Assembly (NCBI GenBank): GCA_949318235.1
Contig: OX439127.1
Location: 11,174,410-11,238,409 of the forward strand
Length of the DNA: 64,000 bases
DNA from: Ecdyonurus torrentis
Taxonomy: Eukaryota > Arthropoda > Insecta > Ephemeroptera > Heptageniidae
Direction of reading: 5' to 3'
Shown here: positions 12,701 to 24,094 of the stretch, one piece after another
How positions within the stretch are numbered: position 1 is the first letter of the stretch
Layout of the letters: each line of letters starts with the position of its first letter
The notes under the pieces: model-generated
What the model was told of the DNA's origin: nothing
Database searches by the model: none
What the model saw: only the letters and a program-made list of their open reading frames with translations
Translations under genes and position numbers: made by a program

Positions 12701-13043
12701 TTAAAGCCATAAACCACATAAAACAACATGTGCTTTTTTATGAATATACACGAAATGGGATCATCAAAACTGATGACAATTTTTACCAGAATGTTAATGT
12801 AGCCCCACGAGAGAGCGTGAAAAAACTGTTAAGTATACAATTTGCGTGAAAATTCATGTTTATGACGTCAGAAACATGCAAAAATTTGTATGAAAATGTT
12901 GAGCGGGTTGCATAAATTGAATTTTCTGATCACTGCTACGGGGCTACTATTAGGTTTTGAGACAAACTAATTTTATTTATGTAAATCCCATCAAGTGTTT
13001 TGTGATATAAATGCTTATGTTTTTCTCTGGTCTATTCCTTTAA
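12701..13043 (-). mobile_element. TTAA-flanked MITE, copy 1
   Basis: TTAA occurs at 12701-12704 and 13040-13043. Just inside are terminal inverted repeats 'agccataaacca' and 'tggtctattcct' (reverse complement aggaatagacca). The interior is homologous, in inverted orientation, to 14207-14841 and 22439-22756. TTAA duplication is the hallmark of the piggyBac superfamily; with no transposase visible, membership is inferred. Confidence 0.8.
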
Positions 13044-14163
13044 AACTCTTATCATTACTTTAGTTTTTTAAAAAAACTAAAAGTTCAAATATGAATGGAT
13101 TAACAATATTCAGGTTATTCATGAAATAATATGCCTAATCATATTTATATTTTATAATAATATGTAAAGAATTGATGAAAATGTGGGAGTTCAAATGTGT
13201 GTTAAATTGGGAGCTCAGCGATTAGAAAGTGTCGCAGTAGATGGTAAACAAATCTTTGAAAACCCAAATTTTGTGTATGTGCCGACTGCACACATCGTTA
13301 ACGTTTTTAAGGAGGGCCCGACTATGTGGTTCAGCGGGGGCCCAGGTGGTGACCACCACACTCGCCATATGGCTAGCCCCCGTTAGCTTAGCCATGAATG
13401 CAAATATATTATATCCACAGTGTGCTTTTACTATTATTTTGTCAGAAATGACTGAAATCAGTGGTTAATTTGCAACCATAAATTTGAAGAGTACAGCAAT
13501 GTATCAGACAATGTTTTTCGATGACAACAGCAAAAAATATTATTACAAAAAAAAAAAAAAAAAAAAAAATCAAAATCAAAATCTAAATTAAAATCAAAAG
13601 CTAATATTTTATCATGCTTATATTTACCATATAAAAAATTTCACGCAGGAATAAAGTTCGTAAATAATAATAATACTCTAATAAGTAATAAATAAAATAG
13701 TATGTCACAGCACTGACATTTTTCCAAATAGCTCAGTACGGTGTTGGACCTATGGTGTATGTAATATATGGTGTTGTATATTATAAGCTGAGTACCCTAA
13801 ACCTAAATAGAAAATTAATGATCTAATTATTGATAATACTTTAGATTTAGTATTGTAAATATAATGTAATATCTTTTTCTTACATATGAACCTAAGATTT
13901 TAATCTTCACATTTATCATAATGTTGTAAGGAATATTGCACTGAAGATACATACAAAGTTATATATTGAATCGTAACAATTTTATCACTGCACAGTATAT
14001 TCTCAATAAAAATAAGAAGAAAAAAAAAATTTAAAGTGCAGAGAAAAAGGAGACATATTATAATAAAGTTTATTATTCTTATTATTATTATAGCTGTTAT
14101 AGTCTCGTTTACGTATTACCATAGTATTGCTTGCAGACAAAACTACATAATTAAGGCATGATA

Positions 14164-14194
14164 CACATGACGCGTCAAATTTACGCGTCATGTG
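14164..14194. repeat. Short perfect palindrome beside a MITE
   Basis: Arms 'cacatgacgcgt' (14164-14175) and 'acgcgtcatgtg' (14183-14194) are exact reverse complements around a 7-base spacer. It lies just outside the TTAA of the MITE at 14203 and is absent from segment B. It may be the remnant of another small element. Confidence 0.6.
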
Positions 14195-14202
14195 AATAAT
14201 AC

Positions 14203-14845
14203 TTAAAGGAATAGACCAGAGAAAAACATAAGCATTTATATCACAAAACAATTGATGGGATTTACATAAATAATATTAGTTTGTCTCAAAACCCAACAGT
14301 AGCCCCGTAGCAGTGATCAGAAAGTTCAATTTATGCAACCCGCACAACATTTTCATACTAATTTTTGTATGTTTCTGACGTCATAAACATGAATTTTCAC
14401 GCAAATTGCATACTTTACAGTAATTTCACGCTCTCTCGTGGGGCTACAATAACATTTTTGATAATGATAGTAGAATAGATGATATTGATGGTTTAATGTA
14501 CACCTCTCACTCCAACTTGGCTTATTTTACTAATAGGGATGTTTAATATAATTCTCATACTAATAAGATCAAGTGCTGTTGTCTATTAATTATTTGTTTT
14601 TATTGTATTGTTGAATTGAGTCTGTTTGTGTTATTATATTGTATTTTTATTTTATTTTTTTGTTATTAATTTAGTTTGACAAGACCAATGCTTGTTGTAA
14701 CATGTATAATGTTGCTATGAACTGCCTGGGTCAATAAAAATATTTCTAATTTCTAATTTCATTCTGGTAAAAATTGTCATCAGTTTTGAAGATCCCATTT
14801 CGTGTTAATTAATTAAAAAGCTCATGTTGTTTTATGTGGCTTTAA
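14203..14845 (+). mobile_element. TTAA-flanked MITE, copy 2, interrupted by a LINE end
   Basis: TTAA lies at 14203-14206 and 14842-14845. The inner ends are 'aggaatagacc' and 'tatgtggct'. The homologous interior is split by a ~303-bp insertion (14457-14759). Removing the insertion restores the same length and order as copies 1 and 3. Segment B lacks the whole element between the sequences matching 14150 and 14855. Confidence 0.8.
14457..14759 (+). mobile_element. 5'-truncated LINE inserted inside a MITE
   Basis: Begins in the last codons of a LINE open frame (translated DNDSRIDDIDGLMYTSHSN, then a stop), followed by a 3' UTR ending 'gaactgcctgggtcaataaa' and a short tandem tail of 'tctaattt'. 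The other MITE copies read 'aacattctgg' uninterrupted. Here 'catt' is present on both sides (14453-14456 and 14760-14763), consistent with a short target duplication. Confidence 0.8.
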
Positions 14846-15602
14846 GACTTAAGCGGTATATTTATATCATTTACAAGTGTAATCTGATAATAATAAACGT
14901 AAACGGGGGAGTTGATATTCAAGCGACCGGCAAGCGTCTGCAATTCTGCATAATATGATAGGCTTTTTTTTTTTTTTTTAATTTACTTTAAGTTGGAATT
15001 TAACTTAATATACTATAACGTTAAAAATAATTCTAAAATTAATATGAAAATACAGAAATATGATGTGTTTTTAGTTATTATTACCGAAATGTGTGCCTCG
15101 TTCCAAACTCAACTCAGATTCGTTTTTTTTTTCTTTTTTTTTTTTTCTAAAACAGCTTGATTTTGCCAATAGTTGTAACATATTGAATTAGCTCTATTAT
15201 AAACCATCAATTGGATGTGCAAAGTATCAAAATGAATTTAATAATAATTTGATTGCTTTTAGCAATAGTGAAAAATCAAATGAATACAAAATAAAACTTA
15301 ATCAGAATTTGCTATATATTTTTTTATAATTATTAATACATTTAATTTAAGTAATTTATAAAATTTTACAATAAACTATAAAAACATCATTGCCTTTGAA
15401 TTTTTTTTATTATTATTAAAAAAAAATGTTTAACCTTGGAATTTTTCAAAGCAATTATTATATTTTGTAAAAAATAAATAACTAAAAATTGATTAGGGGG
15501 GGGGGGTATCACGCCAAAAGAATTAGTTACTAGCGTTATTTGCTTATTAAACTTAATTCCTTTTATTATTATTATTTGTTTTATATCTCCACACTCGATC
15601 AT

Positions 15603-15995
15603 GGGGGGGGGGGGGGGGCTATTGCGTGCACCAGGCCCATACGGAAGCCAAGATGCACGCACCCTGTCACTACCCAAAATACTGTGACTATTTTGCTAGA
15701 AGGCACGTTGATGGCTATTTGGGCACTAGGCCCTGACTGCCTCCAGCGAGGTGATGTCTTCTCCTGGGCGCGGTGGGACACTTTTCCGCGAGCTCATTGG
15801 AACTGGATGCTCATAGTTACCGAGGCACTTAAGGGCGGGTTGGCTCTTGGCCTCCCAAGCCCATGCCTCGGCCGCCTCGCGTCCGAAAACGTGAGCTAGG
15901 CTAAGGGGCTTCAGAATACGAGGTCTACCCCCACACCTAGGACGGACGCGACCCTGGGCCCTGGAACCGTACGCTACCACATGATTCGGGGCCGG
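15603..15995. mobile_element. GC-rich interspersed block with (ATT)n tail
   Basis: A ~390-bp block far richer in G and C than its surroundings. It starts at a 16-base G run (15603-15618) and ends abruptly in 'ccggatgccc' followed by (ATT)n (about 16002-16022). The sharp boundaries and simple-repeat tail suggest the 3' end of a non-LTR retrotransposon or a SINE. I see neither a tRNA-like head nor a recognisable reverse transcriptase segment. The three open frames in it overlap on both strands and are probably composition effects. Confidence 0.5.
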
Positions 15996-16954
15996 ATGCC
16001 CTTTATTATTATTATTATTATTGTCATTATTAATAAGTAAAGATTGAATTACTATATTATGAATTCACATATGGGTACCTATATATTTTATTGTGTGGTA
16101 TTTGGTAGTACCAACTACCAATAATTATAGTAACAAAGTGGTACTTGCAGTGCCGCGCCTTGTAATATTTACAAGTCATCGCTAGGGTATCATTTCTGAT
16201 ATATTTATTTAATAATTTATAATTTTATCAGTATAAAATATAGAGAAACGCAGTTAAATATCATATAAATCATCAAGCGCAAAGCAGCAAATTTCAAATT
16301 CTTTGCTATTAAAATCTCTAGAGTAAAAAGTTTGCACGTTTTATATCTGGAAAAAGTCCTGAATTCTCGCAATAGTTTTATTATTATTATTATTTTAAGG
16401 AGGCTTTCAAAGACTTGAATACTCGCATCCTTGGCCGGAATAACATTCCAGCTATCTTTGATCACTGTATATATTATTATTTGGTTAAAAACAATTATAC
16501 TCGATAGATAAAAGTTTATACTCACCTCAAGCTCTGTTGCCAGGACGCGTGTGATAATTAATCATAATATCACAAATTATTCTAAAGCACACACATAGAC
16601 ACAAACACGAAAAATTTAACTTATATACACTTCAAATAATATAAATATAAAGTTGTTAGTATCAATTAATAGTATAGTATATAGTATAGTATATAGTACA
16701 TTAATATTTTTTTTACAAAAAAAAAAAAAAATCACCTTTTCACAATACACTACATATTTTAAGAATTTAAAATCCTGTTTGTTATATAGTTATATACACG
16801 TAACATTACCATTATATACTTATAGTTATTTATAACAGTGTGTTGTCTTTTATTGTCCTGTTAAAAATACTTTATGTACATTTATTCAAACATCACTTCA
16901 AAAGTTCCAAAGGACTTTCTCATCAACTAAAATATTTAGTTAATGCGTTTTGAT

Positions 16955-17785
16955 TTATTTTTTTGGGGTTTCAGTTTCCTTTTTTAACTGATCAAGGGAT
17001 CTTTGATAAGTACTTAAATGTGGTCGCGGTGGGTATTGCACAAAAGAATAGAGGTCACGATCGGTCAGATTTTTACAATCTGTTCTGCACACAAATTTGT
17101 TAGGTTCTTTTTTCGTGTCACATAGCACAGATTCTACTGGTTTGTAAAAGATGTCGTAATTGTCACCCAATTCCCACCATTGAGGGCTATAATCAAAATG
17201 TTTTAATGCAGGAGTTTCTTTTTGAATACTTCTTTTGTATGGTTCATTTCTGGGGGACTCACTAGCTTTATTGTTAAGGAGGGTTTGACGAACAATCTTG
17301 GGATGCATTCCCCTCATCACGTAAGTCAGTGCCAAGTTGCCATTAAATGTGGCATTGAAAACCCAAGGTGCTAAAGGCTCCATTCCGAACCTAGACAACC
17401 GTGCGTATATAGTACGATCGGTGTCGTTGATATTGCATTTCTGTTTCATAGTTTTTAAATATTGAAATTTATAGTCCTTTCCATACTTTTTGTCTAAATG
17501 TCTGCACACGTCAGTCAAGTATAACTCAACACACTGTCTACAATATCGCTGAACACCCTGATTGAAACAGTTTTGGGCTTCCTCTGGAAGGCTTTTAACG
17601 ATGTTTTCTATCACTTTTTTATAACCTTGATATAGTTCTACCCTCACCAAGATGTCTCCACAATAAATCCCAGATGGTTCTATATTGAGTTCACAATTCA
17701 GGAGTTTTTTTTTCTCAGAAAGTTTCTGATGATAGTTATAAATTTCACCCCACCCCATTATAATTTTTTTTTTATATAAATGCAA
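16955..17785 (-). CDS. Uncharacterised 276-residue protein, uninterrupted frame
   Basis: This is the longest intact reading frame in the window and its composition looks protein-like rather than repetitive. I do not recognise the family. The product would be soluble: no signal peptide or membrane segment is apparent. It is basic and tyrosine-rich, with about ten cysteines, several in a CRQC/VCRHL-type stretch in the first half, and aromatic clusters such as SPQWWELGDNYDIFYKP in the second half. The first ATG gives MHLYKKK; a second Met at residue 10 (MGWGEIYNY) may be the true start because the first nine codons run through an A-rich tract. Downstream on the same strand are AATAAA-type signals around 16850-16890. 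Segment B lacks this ~2.6-kb region although it keeps the sequence on both sides. The frame is therefore either an intronless retrocopy or a gene lost from B. It could also be one large exon of a longer gene. Confidence 0.6.
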   Translation of the reverse strand: MHLYKKKIIMGWGEIYNYHQKLSEKKKLLNCELNIEPSGIYCGDILVRVELYQGYKKVIENIVKSLPEEAQNCFNQGVQRYCRQCVELYLTDVCRHLDKKYGKDYKFQYLKTMKQKCNINDTDRTIYARLSRFGMEPLAPWVFNATFNGNLALTYVMRGMHPKIVRQTLLNNKASESPRNEPYKRSIQKETPALKHFDYSPQWWELGDNYDIFYKPVESVLCDTKKEPNKFVCRTDCKNLTDRDLYSFVQYPPRPHLSTYQRSLDQLKKETETPKK

Positions 17786-17794
17786 TGAACCTTT

Positions 17795-18374
17795 TTTGAA
17801 ATTACTATTCTCGGTGGAGAAATTAAATAAAAATAAAAAATAAAAAAATTACACACACAATTTTAAATTTAATGTTCACTCTTTGATTTCTAGTTACGTA
17901 CTGCTCGGTACTCTATATAACCATGTATATAAAACTGAAATACACCACCGATGCTTAAATTCATTATCGGTGGCATTTAGTTTCGGATGTACAATATATA
18001 ATTACAGAAGAGCGCTTATCACTTTAACTTGGTTGCAAGCGGAGATCATAGAAAATGTTTCATGAATAATATAAAACCGCAAGCCAAGCACGGAGTATCA
18101 TTCTCTTCACTTTTTTCTGTTATCGCACTTTTCTCTTGCAAGTTTCGAGTTACATTCCTGCATCGAACGAAAACATCATTGAAGTCTCCTCAATATAAAT
18201 TGTTATTTTTTGTCGTATACGTTTTTGTGTTGAGTAGCAGGCTGGTGCAATGAGACACCTACGAACAAGGCCAGAATTAGGGTATAGTGCCCAATGCAGC
18301 CGCACGGGAACCAGCACTTCAAGGAATTTTTTATTTCAAAGAAAAAATAGAGATTACTTCAGCAAAATTTGCTG

Positions 18375-18400
<26 letters not shown>
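17795..18400. repeat. Sequence upstream of the 276-codon frame, duplicated at 24095-24700
   Basis: About 600 bp shared with 24095-24700 in the same orientation, including 'ctgctcggtact', 'accgatgctt.aattcattatcggtggc' and 'gagtagcaggctggtgcaatga'. Divergence is moderate, so it belongs to the same old duplication as segments A and B. Any promoter for the frame at 16955-17785 would lie here; no core motif is obvious. Confidence 0.7.

Positions 18401-18445
<45 letters not shown>
18377..18445. repeat. (CT)n microsatellite
   Basis: Uninterrupted CT run of about 69 bp. A second, mixed (CT)n(CA)n tract lies at about 18560-18594. Confidence 0.95.
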
Positions 18446-18447
<2 letters not shown>

Positions 18448-18559
18448 CTCAAATTGTCCAAGCAGTCAAAATCCAATAATTATTTATCAGTTTCCTTGAG
18501 TTGATTCTTCAAATAATAGTCGAGTAAGAAAAGGAATATTAAAATTATTGTAATAAACC

Positions 18560-18594
<35 letters not shown>

Positions 18595-20599
18595 GTTGTC
18601 ACCACGTACCACGTGATCTCAATCCCGGTGTTTTTCGTAAGTGTTACGGTCTCTTTGTGAGATAATAAACACATTCAGAGCCTAACAAAGAGCTAACAGA
18701 CGACTTTTTGTTCCTGCATCAATTTAACATGTTTTCTTAAAATGGGTGTAATGAATTATAATTTTTTTTTTCGATACTCAAGTTTTTAATTTAGTTTACT
18801 GATGAGTCTTAATAATGCTTTCTTTTTCTAAATTTTAAGTCATTTGGAAGGAAAAATAATCAGCAACTAAGATGATTGAAATTCAGGAAACTAATAGCTT
18901 TATAAGGCTCAGAAGCTATACTGTAAAAATTTCAGTACCAAGAAAAAAATTTCTAACTTGAGTTAAAGCTGCTTCATTCATCCATAGCACATAGGAATGC
19001 ATGTTAAATTGAGACAGGAACACAAAATTGCTGGAACACAAAGTTGCCTGCTAGCAATTTGTTAATATTGTTTTCCTCTGACTTTGTTTAGAATCGTTTG
19101 AAATAAAAAAAAAAAAAAAAAAAAACTAAACTAAACCTCTTTTTTGCAATTTTTAATGTACAATGGCGCCTATACTTATATGCAACTTTTTGAACGTGCA
19201 TGTGTGGCGGGTTGCCTTGTGAAATAAATAAAAGCACAAGACGCAATAGAAAATCCATTGTATTATGAAAAATGTTTGACAATAAAAACCCTTTGAAATT
19301 GAAATAATCATAAAAATAGCAGAGGTATCGAAACAATTTTTCGTAAGTTAACTTTGGGTAGCCATTGAGCGTTGCGCAATTGTTTATTTTTCATAACTCA
19401 AACATCCAACGACATAAATTAAAGGCTCTGCAAGAAACTGTATGTGTAAAATTTCATTGCTCTCTATTTAATTAATTAACAATATGCAGCTTGATTGAAT
19501 TTGTCCATTGTCCAAATTTCTATATTAAAATTTAGTTGTAATAACTAAAAGTACAATACTGATGCTCATAAACCCTGTTTCCTTGCTCAAAATAATAATA
19601 ATAATTATAATAAAAAGCGCAATATCATTTATAAAGCATTAGGTGATCGTTATTTTTCCGTAGTTTGTAGCACAAAGAAAATAAACAGTGTTTACAAACG
19701 TCATTAGTGTCTTTTCATTAATAATTTAATAATGAATGTAATAAAGAGCATTAAAAAGTTTTTTACTAGTTATATTAAGAAACCAAATTTTTAAATTTTT
19801 TTTTTTTTTTTTTTTTTTTGAAAAATGCAACATAAATGTTTAAAAATTGAAGAAATGGCAAAAATAAAAAGTATAGCATGAAAACTGTTAATTAACAGTG
19901 CCTACTTTTATTTTTTATTTTTTTATGCATGCATTATTGCAAGATTTTATCTTTTAACATATCAGTTGAAAATAATTTATGATATTGTATGTTGAAATTG
20001 GATTGATTTGTCACTTATTTCATTGAACACTTTGAGCTATAAAATTAACATGAACATGAACACGAACAGTACGAACACTGAAATTAACGAAGTCAATTGT
20101 CCTGGAATCAGACAGGCAAATATGAGAAAAATAAAGAATGGAAAAAAAAAAAAAAAAAAAAAAAAAAAGGAGGGGGGGGGGGGGTCTTCGCGGGGCACTT
20201 TTTTTTGTCAATTATTATTACTGTATTATTATTATTATTTTTTTTGCATAATCAATAGCGGAATGCATTATTGTAAGCTTGGGAGACAACATAAAGAACT
20301 TCAGGGGATGCATTACATAGCATGTGCCAACATTTTTCAAGATCGTTAATAAAATCAAATTAAAGACAAAGGAGAGACAGAATAAAAGCAAATAAAAATT
20401 ATAATTACTATAAAATAGAACGCCAATGTTCAGCAAACACCATAATTTATTAGCCTTTACCTTCCTCATGTCAGAGAATGATATTTTAGCTCAGACTATA
20501 TTTGTATTTTGCAAATCATGCTTTCATAAAATTACTATTGATACTATTGGAAGTTGCTGAAATCAATGGTTAATATGCAACTACAAATTTGAAGAGAAC

Positions 20600-21236
20600 A
20601 TACATCAATGTATCAATGTTTTTCGGTGTAATGACATGTATTTTTATTTATTAACTTAAAACACGTAAAAGTGTATATAGTAGAGCAGAGTGTAGAGATC
20701 TTTTTAAAATTTTAAATATATTAACTTTGCCTTGTGTTTTTATTATGGAATGTGCTATGAAAGTGAAACACAATATTGAATTCTTTAAAAGTCATGAAAT
20801 TAATCATAACCATAATACTAGGAATACAAATAAAATTAAAAGTATATATAAAAGAACTGAAATGTATAATAAAGGTCCATTTTGTAGTTGTCTGAATGTC
20901 TATAATAAATTGCCTTTAAATATGAGAAAGCAAAATGATTTAATAGCTTTTAAAAAACAACTAAAGTTTTTTCTATTAAATAAGCAGTATTATTCAATCG
21001 ATGAATATTTGAATGATGAAATATAGTTTAGATTCAAATTCTAATTTTTATACATAAGTTATTATTATATCAATACTATTAAGTGTCGTTTCTTTTTTGT
21101 TTTGTTTTTATGTTGTAAATACTTTGACAATCATTTCTATATTGTCATTCATGGCAATAACCTAGACTAATGCATTGATTGTATTATGTATGTTGGATGA
21201 AAGAAATGAATAAAGAATTTTGAATTTGAATTTGAA
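20600..21236 (+). mobile_element. 5'-truncated LINE: reverse transcriptase C-terminus and 3' UTR
   Basis: Codons 20727-21023 read as the C-terminal end of a non-LTR retrotransposon polymerase. The NTRN motif is followed by VYNKLPLNMRK, FKKQLKFFLL and YYSIDEYL, an order typical of the region after the reverse transcriptase thumb. The 3' UTR ends with 'ggatgaaagaaatg' and a short tandem tail of 'tgaattt'. The catalytic palm is absent, so the copy is dead. Confidence 0.8.
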
Positions 21237-21877
21237 TATAAAATTGCCGACCTTCTGTGCAGTATGATTTTAATAAAATGCTAAAAAAAAAAAAGAGAAC
21301 GTTTTGCAACGCGAAAGGATAGAAAATTACATAATTATTATAGAGAGAGCGGATTTTTGGGTTTTCATATTTTTGTTAGTTTTGCAGATATGCAAATTTC
21401 GTTTTTAAATGTGCACGTTTCATGAAATTTCTGACCCAATGATATGCACCTTTTTTTTTCTTCACCTTTTTGCAAATTTTCACCTTTTTTACTTTATTAT
21501 TATTATTATTATTTTACCTTTTTTCAATAAAATGTTATTTTTTTTTCTTTTTTTTTTAATCCACATATTTATGTTTAATTTTGCGTTTAGTTAACAAAAT
21601 TTTTATGAGCTTTTTTTAATCATGTAATATGGAAGTTTAAACCATCTCTTGGAAAAATTTTATAATATCACTTACACTTACCTTTAGAGTATTACGCAAA
21701 ACTTTTTTTTTTATGAAAAAGAATTTAGAATTTGCAGCACTAACATTCTTATAAATAATAACGCAAAATAATATGCGAGCGTGAATTAAAAAAAAAATAA
21801 AAAATTAAAATAAAAAGTTCTCATAAATCAATAAATCATATTTGTATTTTATACAGAATACATTTATCTGAAATGAG

Positions 21878-22034
21878 TAGAGGAAACCAGCAAGAGCAAA
21901 AGCTTTACAATAGTGAAGAGAGTTCTATAGTTTGATGGAAATTTTAAACGTGAAAAGAGTTCCGCTAGCAAACTTTTCGTCGAATTATGGGACTCTCTTC
22001 ACTTTCATGGTGAGGCCCCTGCTGGCTTCCTCTA
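21878..22034. mobile_element. Hairpin MITE-like element
   Basis: The left end 'tagaggaaaccagcaag' is the approximate reverse complement of the right end 'tgctggcttcctcta'. Further inside, 'agtgaagagagttctatag' pairs with 'tatgggactctcttcact'. The element is ~157 bp and non-coding. No target duplication was resolved. Confidence 0.6.
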
Positions 22035-22434
22035 TCTTTTTCTTTTAAAATATCAACCAAACCGCGATGGTTTACTCTATTTAATTTTGAAGTATAAATT
22101 TGTCTAATATAAAACAAAGGATACATTTAGTAATTCAGGCCAAGATGGAGTTAAAAAAAATACATTAGGGTGTATCCGCATGACGTCATATATAATGCGT
22201 TTGGACGCCATAATGGAGTAATGAATATAACATTGCTCAGCATAGGACAAACTTTGTTTGTGACTATTTTCTTTGTGAAATCAGTTCACTTTTTGTTATT
22301 ATTATTTTTCTCACATACTTTAGTTACTAATTTATATTATGCTATTAACAACATCAATGCTCTCAAAAATATTGCAACTAGCAAAATAAGTAATTTTCCT
22401 ATATGTTATTGAGTAATCTAACATTGCGTCAACA

Positions 22435-22760
22435 TTAAAGGCATAGACAACATGGTAACATAATAAACATTTATATCACAAAACACTTGATGGGACTTAC
22501 ATAAATAACGTTAGTTGGTCTCAAAACCCAACTGTAGCTCCATAGCAGTGATTAGAAAATTTCGATTTATGCAACCCGCACAACATTTTGATACTAGTTT
22601 TTGCCTGTTTATGACGTCATATACAGGAATATTGCATAATTTACATTTTTTTCAAACTCTTTTGTGGGGCCACATTTACATTCTGGTAAAAATTATCATC
22701 AGTTTTGTAGATCCCATTTTGTGTTTAGAACATGTTGTTTCATGTTTTCTATGCCTTTAA
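22435..22760 (+). mobile_element. TTAA-flanked MITE, copy 3
   Basis: TTAA lies at 22435-22438 and 22757-22760. The terminal inverted repeats are 'aggcatagac' and 'tctatgcct'. Segment A shows the empty site: 'gtcgactttaacatgaat' near 11355-11372 has a single TTAA, where B has the element between two. This is good evidence for TTAA-specific insertion. The interior matches copies 1 and 2. Confidence 0.85.
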
Positions 22761-22790
22761 CATGAATACCCTATAAAAATAAAAGAATAT

Positions 22791-22796
<6 letters not shown>

Positions 22797-22835
<39 letters not shown>
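22797..22835. repeat. Poly(A) tract
   Basis: An uninterrupted A run of about 39 bp within segment B, at a point where A and B stop aligning. Confidence 0.9.
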
Positions 22836-22838
<3 letters not shown>

Positions 22839-23759
22839 GCCCTCTGATAATTTTAGTGCAAGTGCTTTTTTTTGCGTGCCAAACTGAGGTCGGGTGTACT
22901 GCGCTACACCTGTGAGAACCAATAAGCTATAATATAATTATATTAATAGATAATAATGAGCTTTTTATTGCAAATAATTGCTATGCATTATTGTAGTCGC
23001 CATTTGGATTGTCACAGTACTTAATTCTGTACCTTCAACCTTATGTAGAGAATTTATTATCTAATTTCTAATTATCGGCAATTCTTTAGATTTAATTTTG
23101 GAAATATATAGGTAATTACTTTTTCTTTCATAAACCTAAGATTATCATAACTTTGTAAGAAAACAGAGTATTGTACTGAAGATAACATTTATTGCATAGT
23201 TAATTATGTTGCATCGTATCAATTTTATCACCGAACTCAATAATAATAATACAATCAATGTGGTTCAAAAAGAAGAGGGAGAGTTTTCTTTATAATTATA
23301 GCTGTTCTAGTCTCACCTAGACATTATTCATAGACAAAACTATATAAGAGGTATATTTATATCATTTACAAGTGTAATCTGGTAAAAGTAAACAAACCGC
23401 CGAGATGATATTTGAGCGTCTAGCAAGCGTCTGCATAATATGTTAGACTTTTTTTTCTTTTTTCTTTTTTTTTTTAATTTATTATTATTATTTTGTACTT
23501 AAAGTTTAACTTTGTCGTAATACTTAAATTAAAAAAAAAAAAATCTCTAATTTTAATATCAAAATACAGTAATTTGATGTGTTATTGTTACACAAAATAT
23601 GTGCCTCGTTCCAGACTTTTTAACTCCTTTTTTTTTTCTTTGAATATTAATCTGGTGTGTGGAAAATTATTAACAACTCAAGATATTGACAAGATTAAAA
23701 AAAAATTTCGATATGCTGCTTAATAATATAATAATAATAATATAGAGGAATTTAACATT

Positions 23760-23762
<3 letters not shown>

Positions 23763-23821
<59 letters not shown>
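23763..23821. repeat. (AG)n microsatellite
   Basis: Uninterrupted AG run of about 58 bp within segment B. It is absent from the matching place in A. Confidence 0.95.
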
Positions 23822-23825
<4 letters not shown>

Positions 23826-24094
23826 TTTCTTCTCACACTTTTTATATTTATATTTTGCCCAAAAATATGATAGAAAAGTAGGCAAAAGTACATATTCTAT
23901 GTGATAAAATATTAACTCACTTTTGATGACACTTTTCGAAAACAATATACCTTTGCAAACTATTAGCTCCCAAGATATATATATAAAAAAACAAAAAAAC
24001 AACAACTATAAATTACATTTTTCAAAACAGCTTGATGGATCAAATGAATGTGTAACGTATCACTTTTTAGAATGGTGAGCTCTTTTGGTTTTTT

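Larger units (their letters stand above)
8505..15190. repeat. Old segmental duplicate A (partner B near 19160-24040)
   Basis: Blocks matching segment B include 8505-8730 with 19155-19510, 9480-9800 with 19600-19900, 9855-10010 with 19940-20060, 10320-10425 with 20260-20345, 10707-10930 with 20345-20545, 11085-11395 with 22160-22435, 13445-13535 with 20560-20635, 13820-14200 with 23050-23350, and 14855-15190 with 23345-24040. The blocks are clearly diverged and are not strictly collinear. Both copies carry private insertions, so the duplication is old. No gene is visible in the shared parts. Confidence 0.7.
19155..24040. repeat. Old segmental duplicate B
   Basis: Partner of segment A. It lacks the U6 pseudogene, the hairpin MITE at 10425 and the interrupted MITE of A. 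It carries private insertions of its own: a LINE (20600-21236), a hairpin element (21878-22034) and a TTAA MITE (22435-22760). A 13-base G run lies at 20172-20184. Confidence 0.7.

Noticed and set aside
13183..13468. 67- and 75-codon frames with a GC-rich 3' part (GGPGGDHHTRHM)
   Set aside because: No family resemblance or splice context, and the sequence is absent from the matching part of segment B.
15387..15980. Four overlapping frames on both strands
   Set aside because: All fall in the GC-rich interspersed block and poly(G) tracts, and none shows a protein family motif.
18250..18504. Frames rich in alternating Ser-Leu (also 23670-24005 and 24493-24802)
   Set aside because: Produced by (CT)n or (AG)n tracts.
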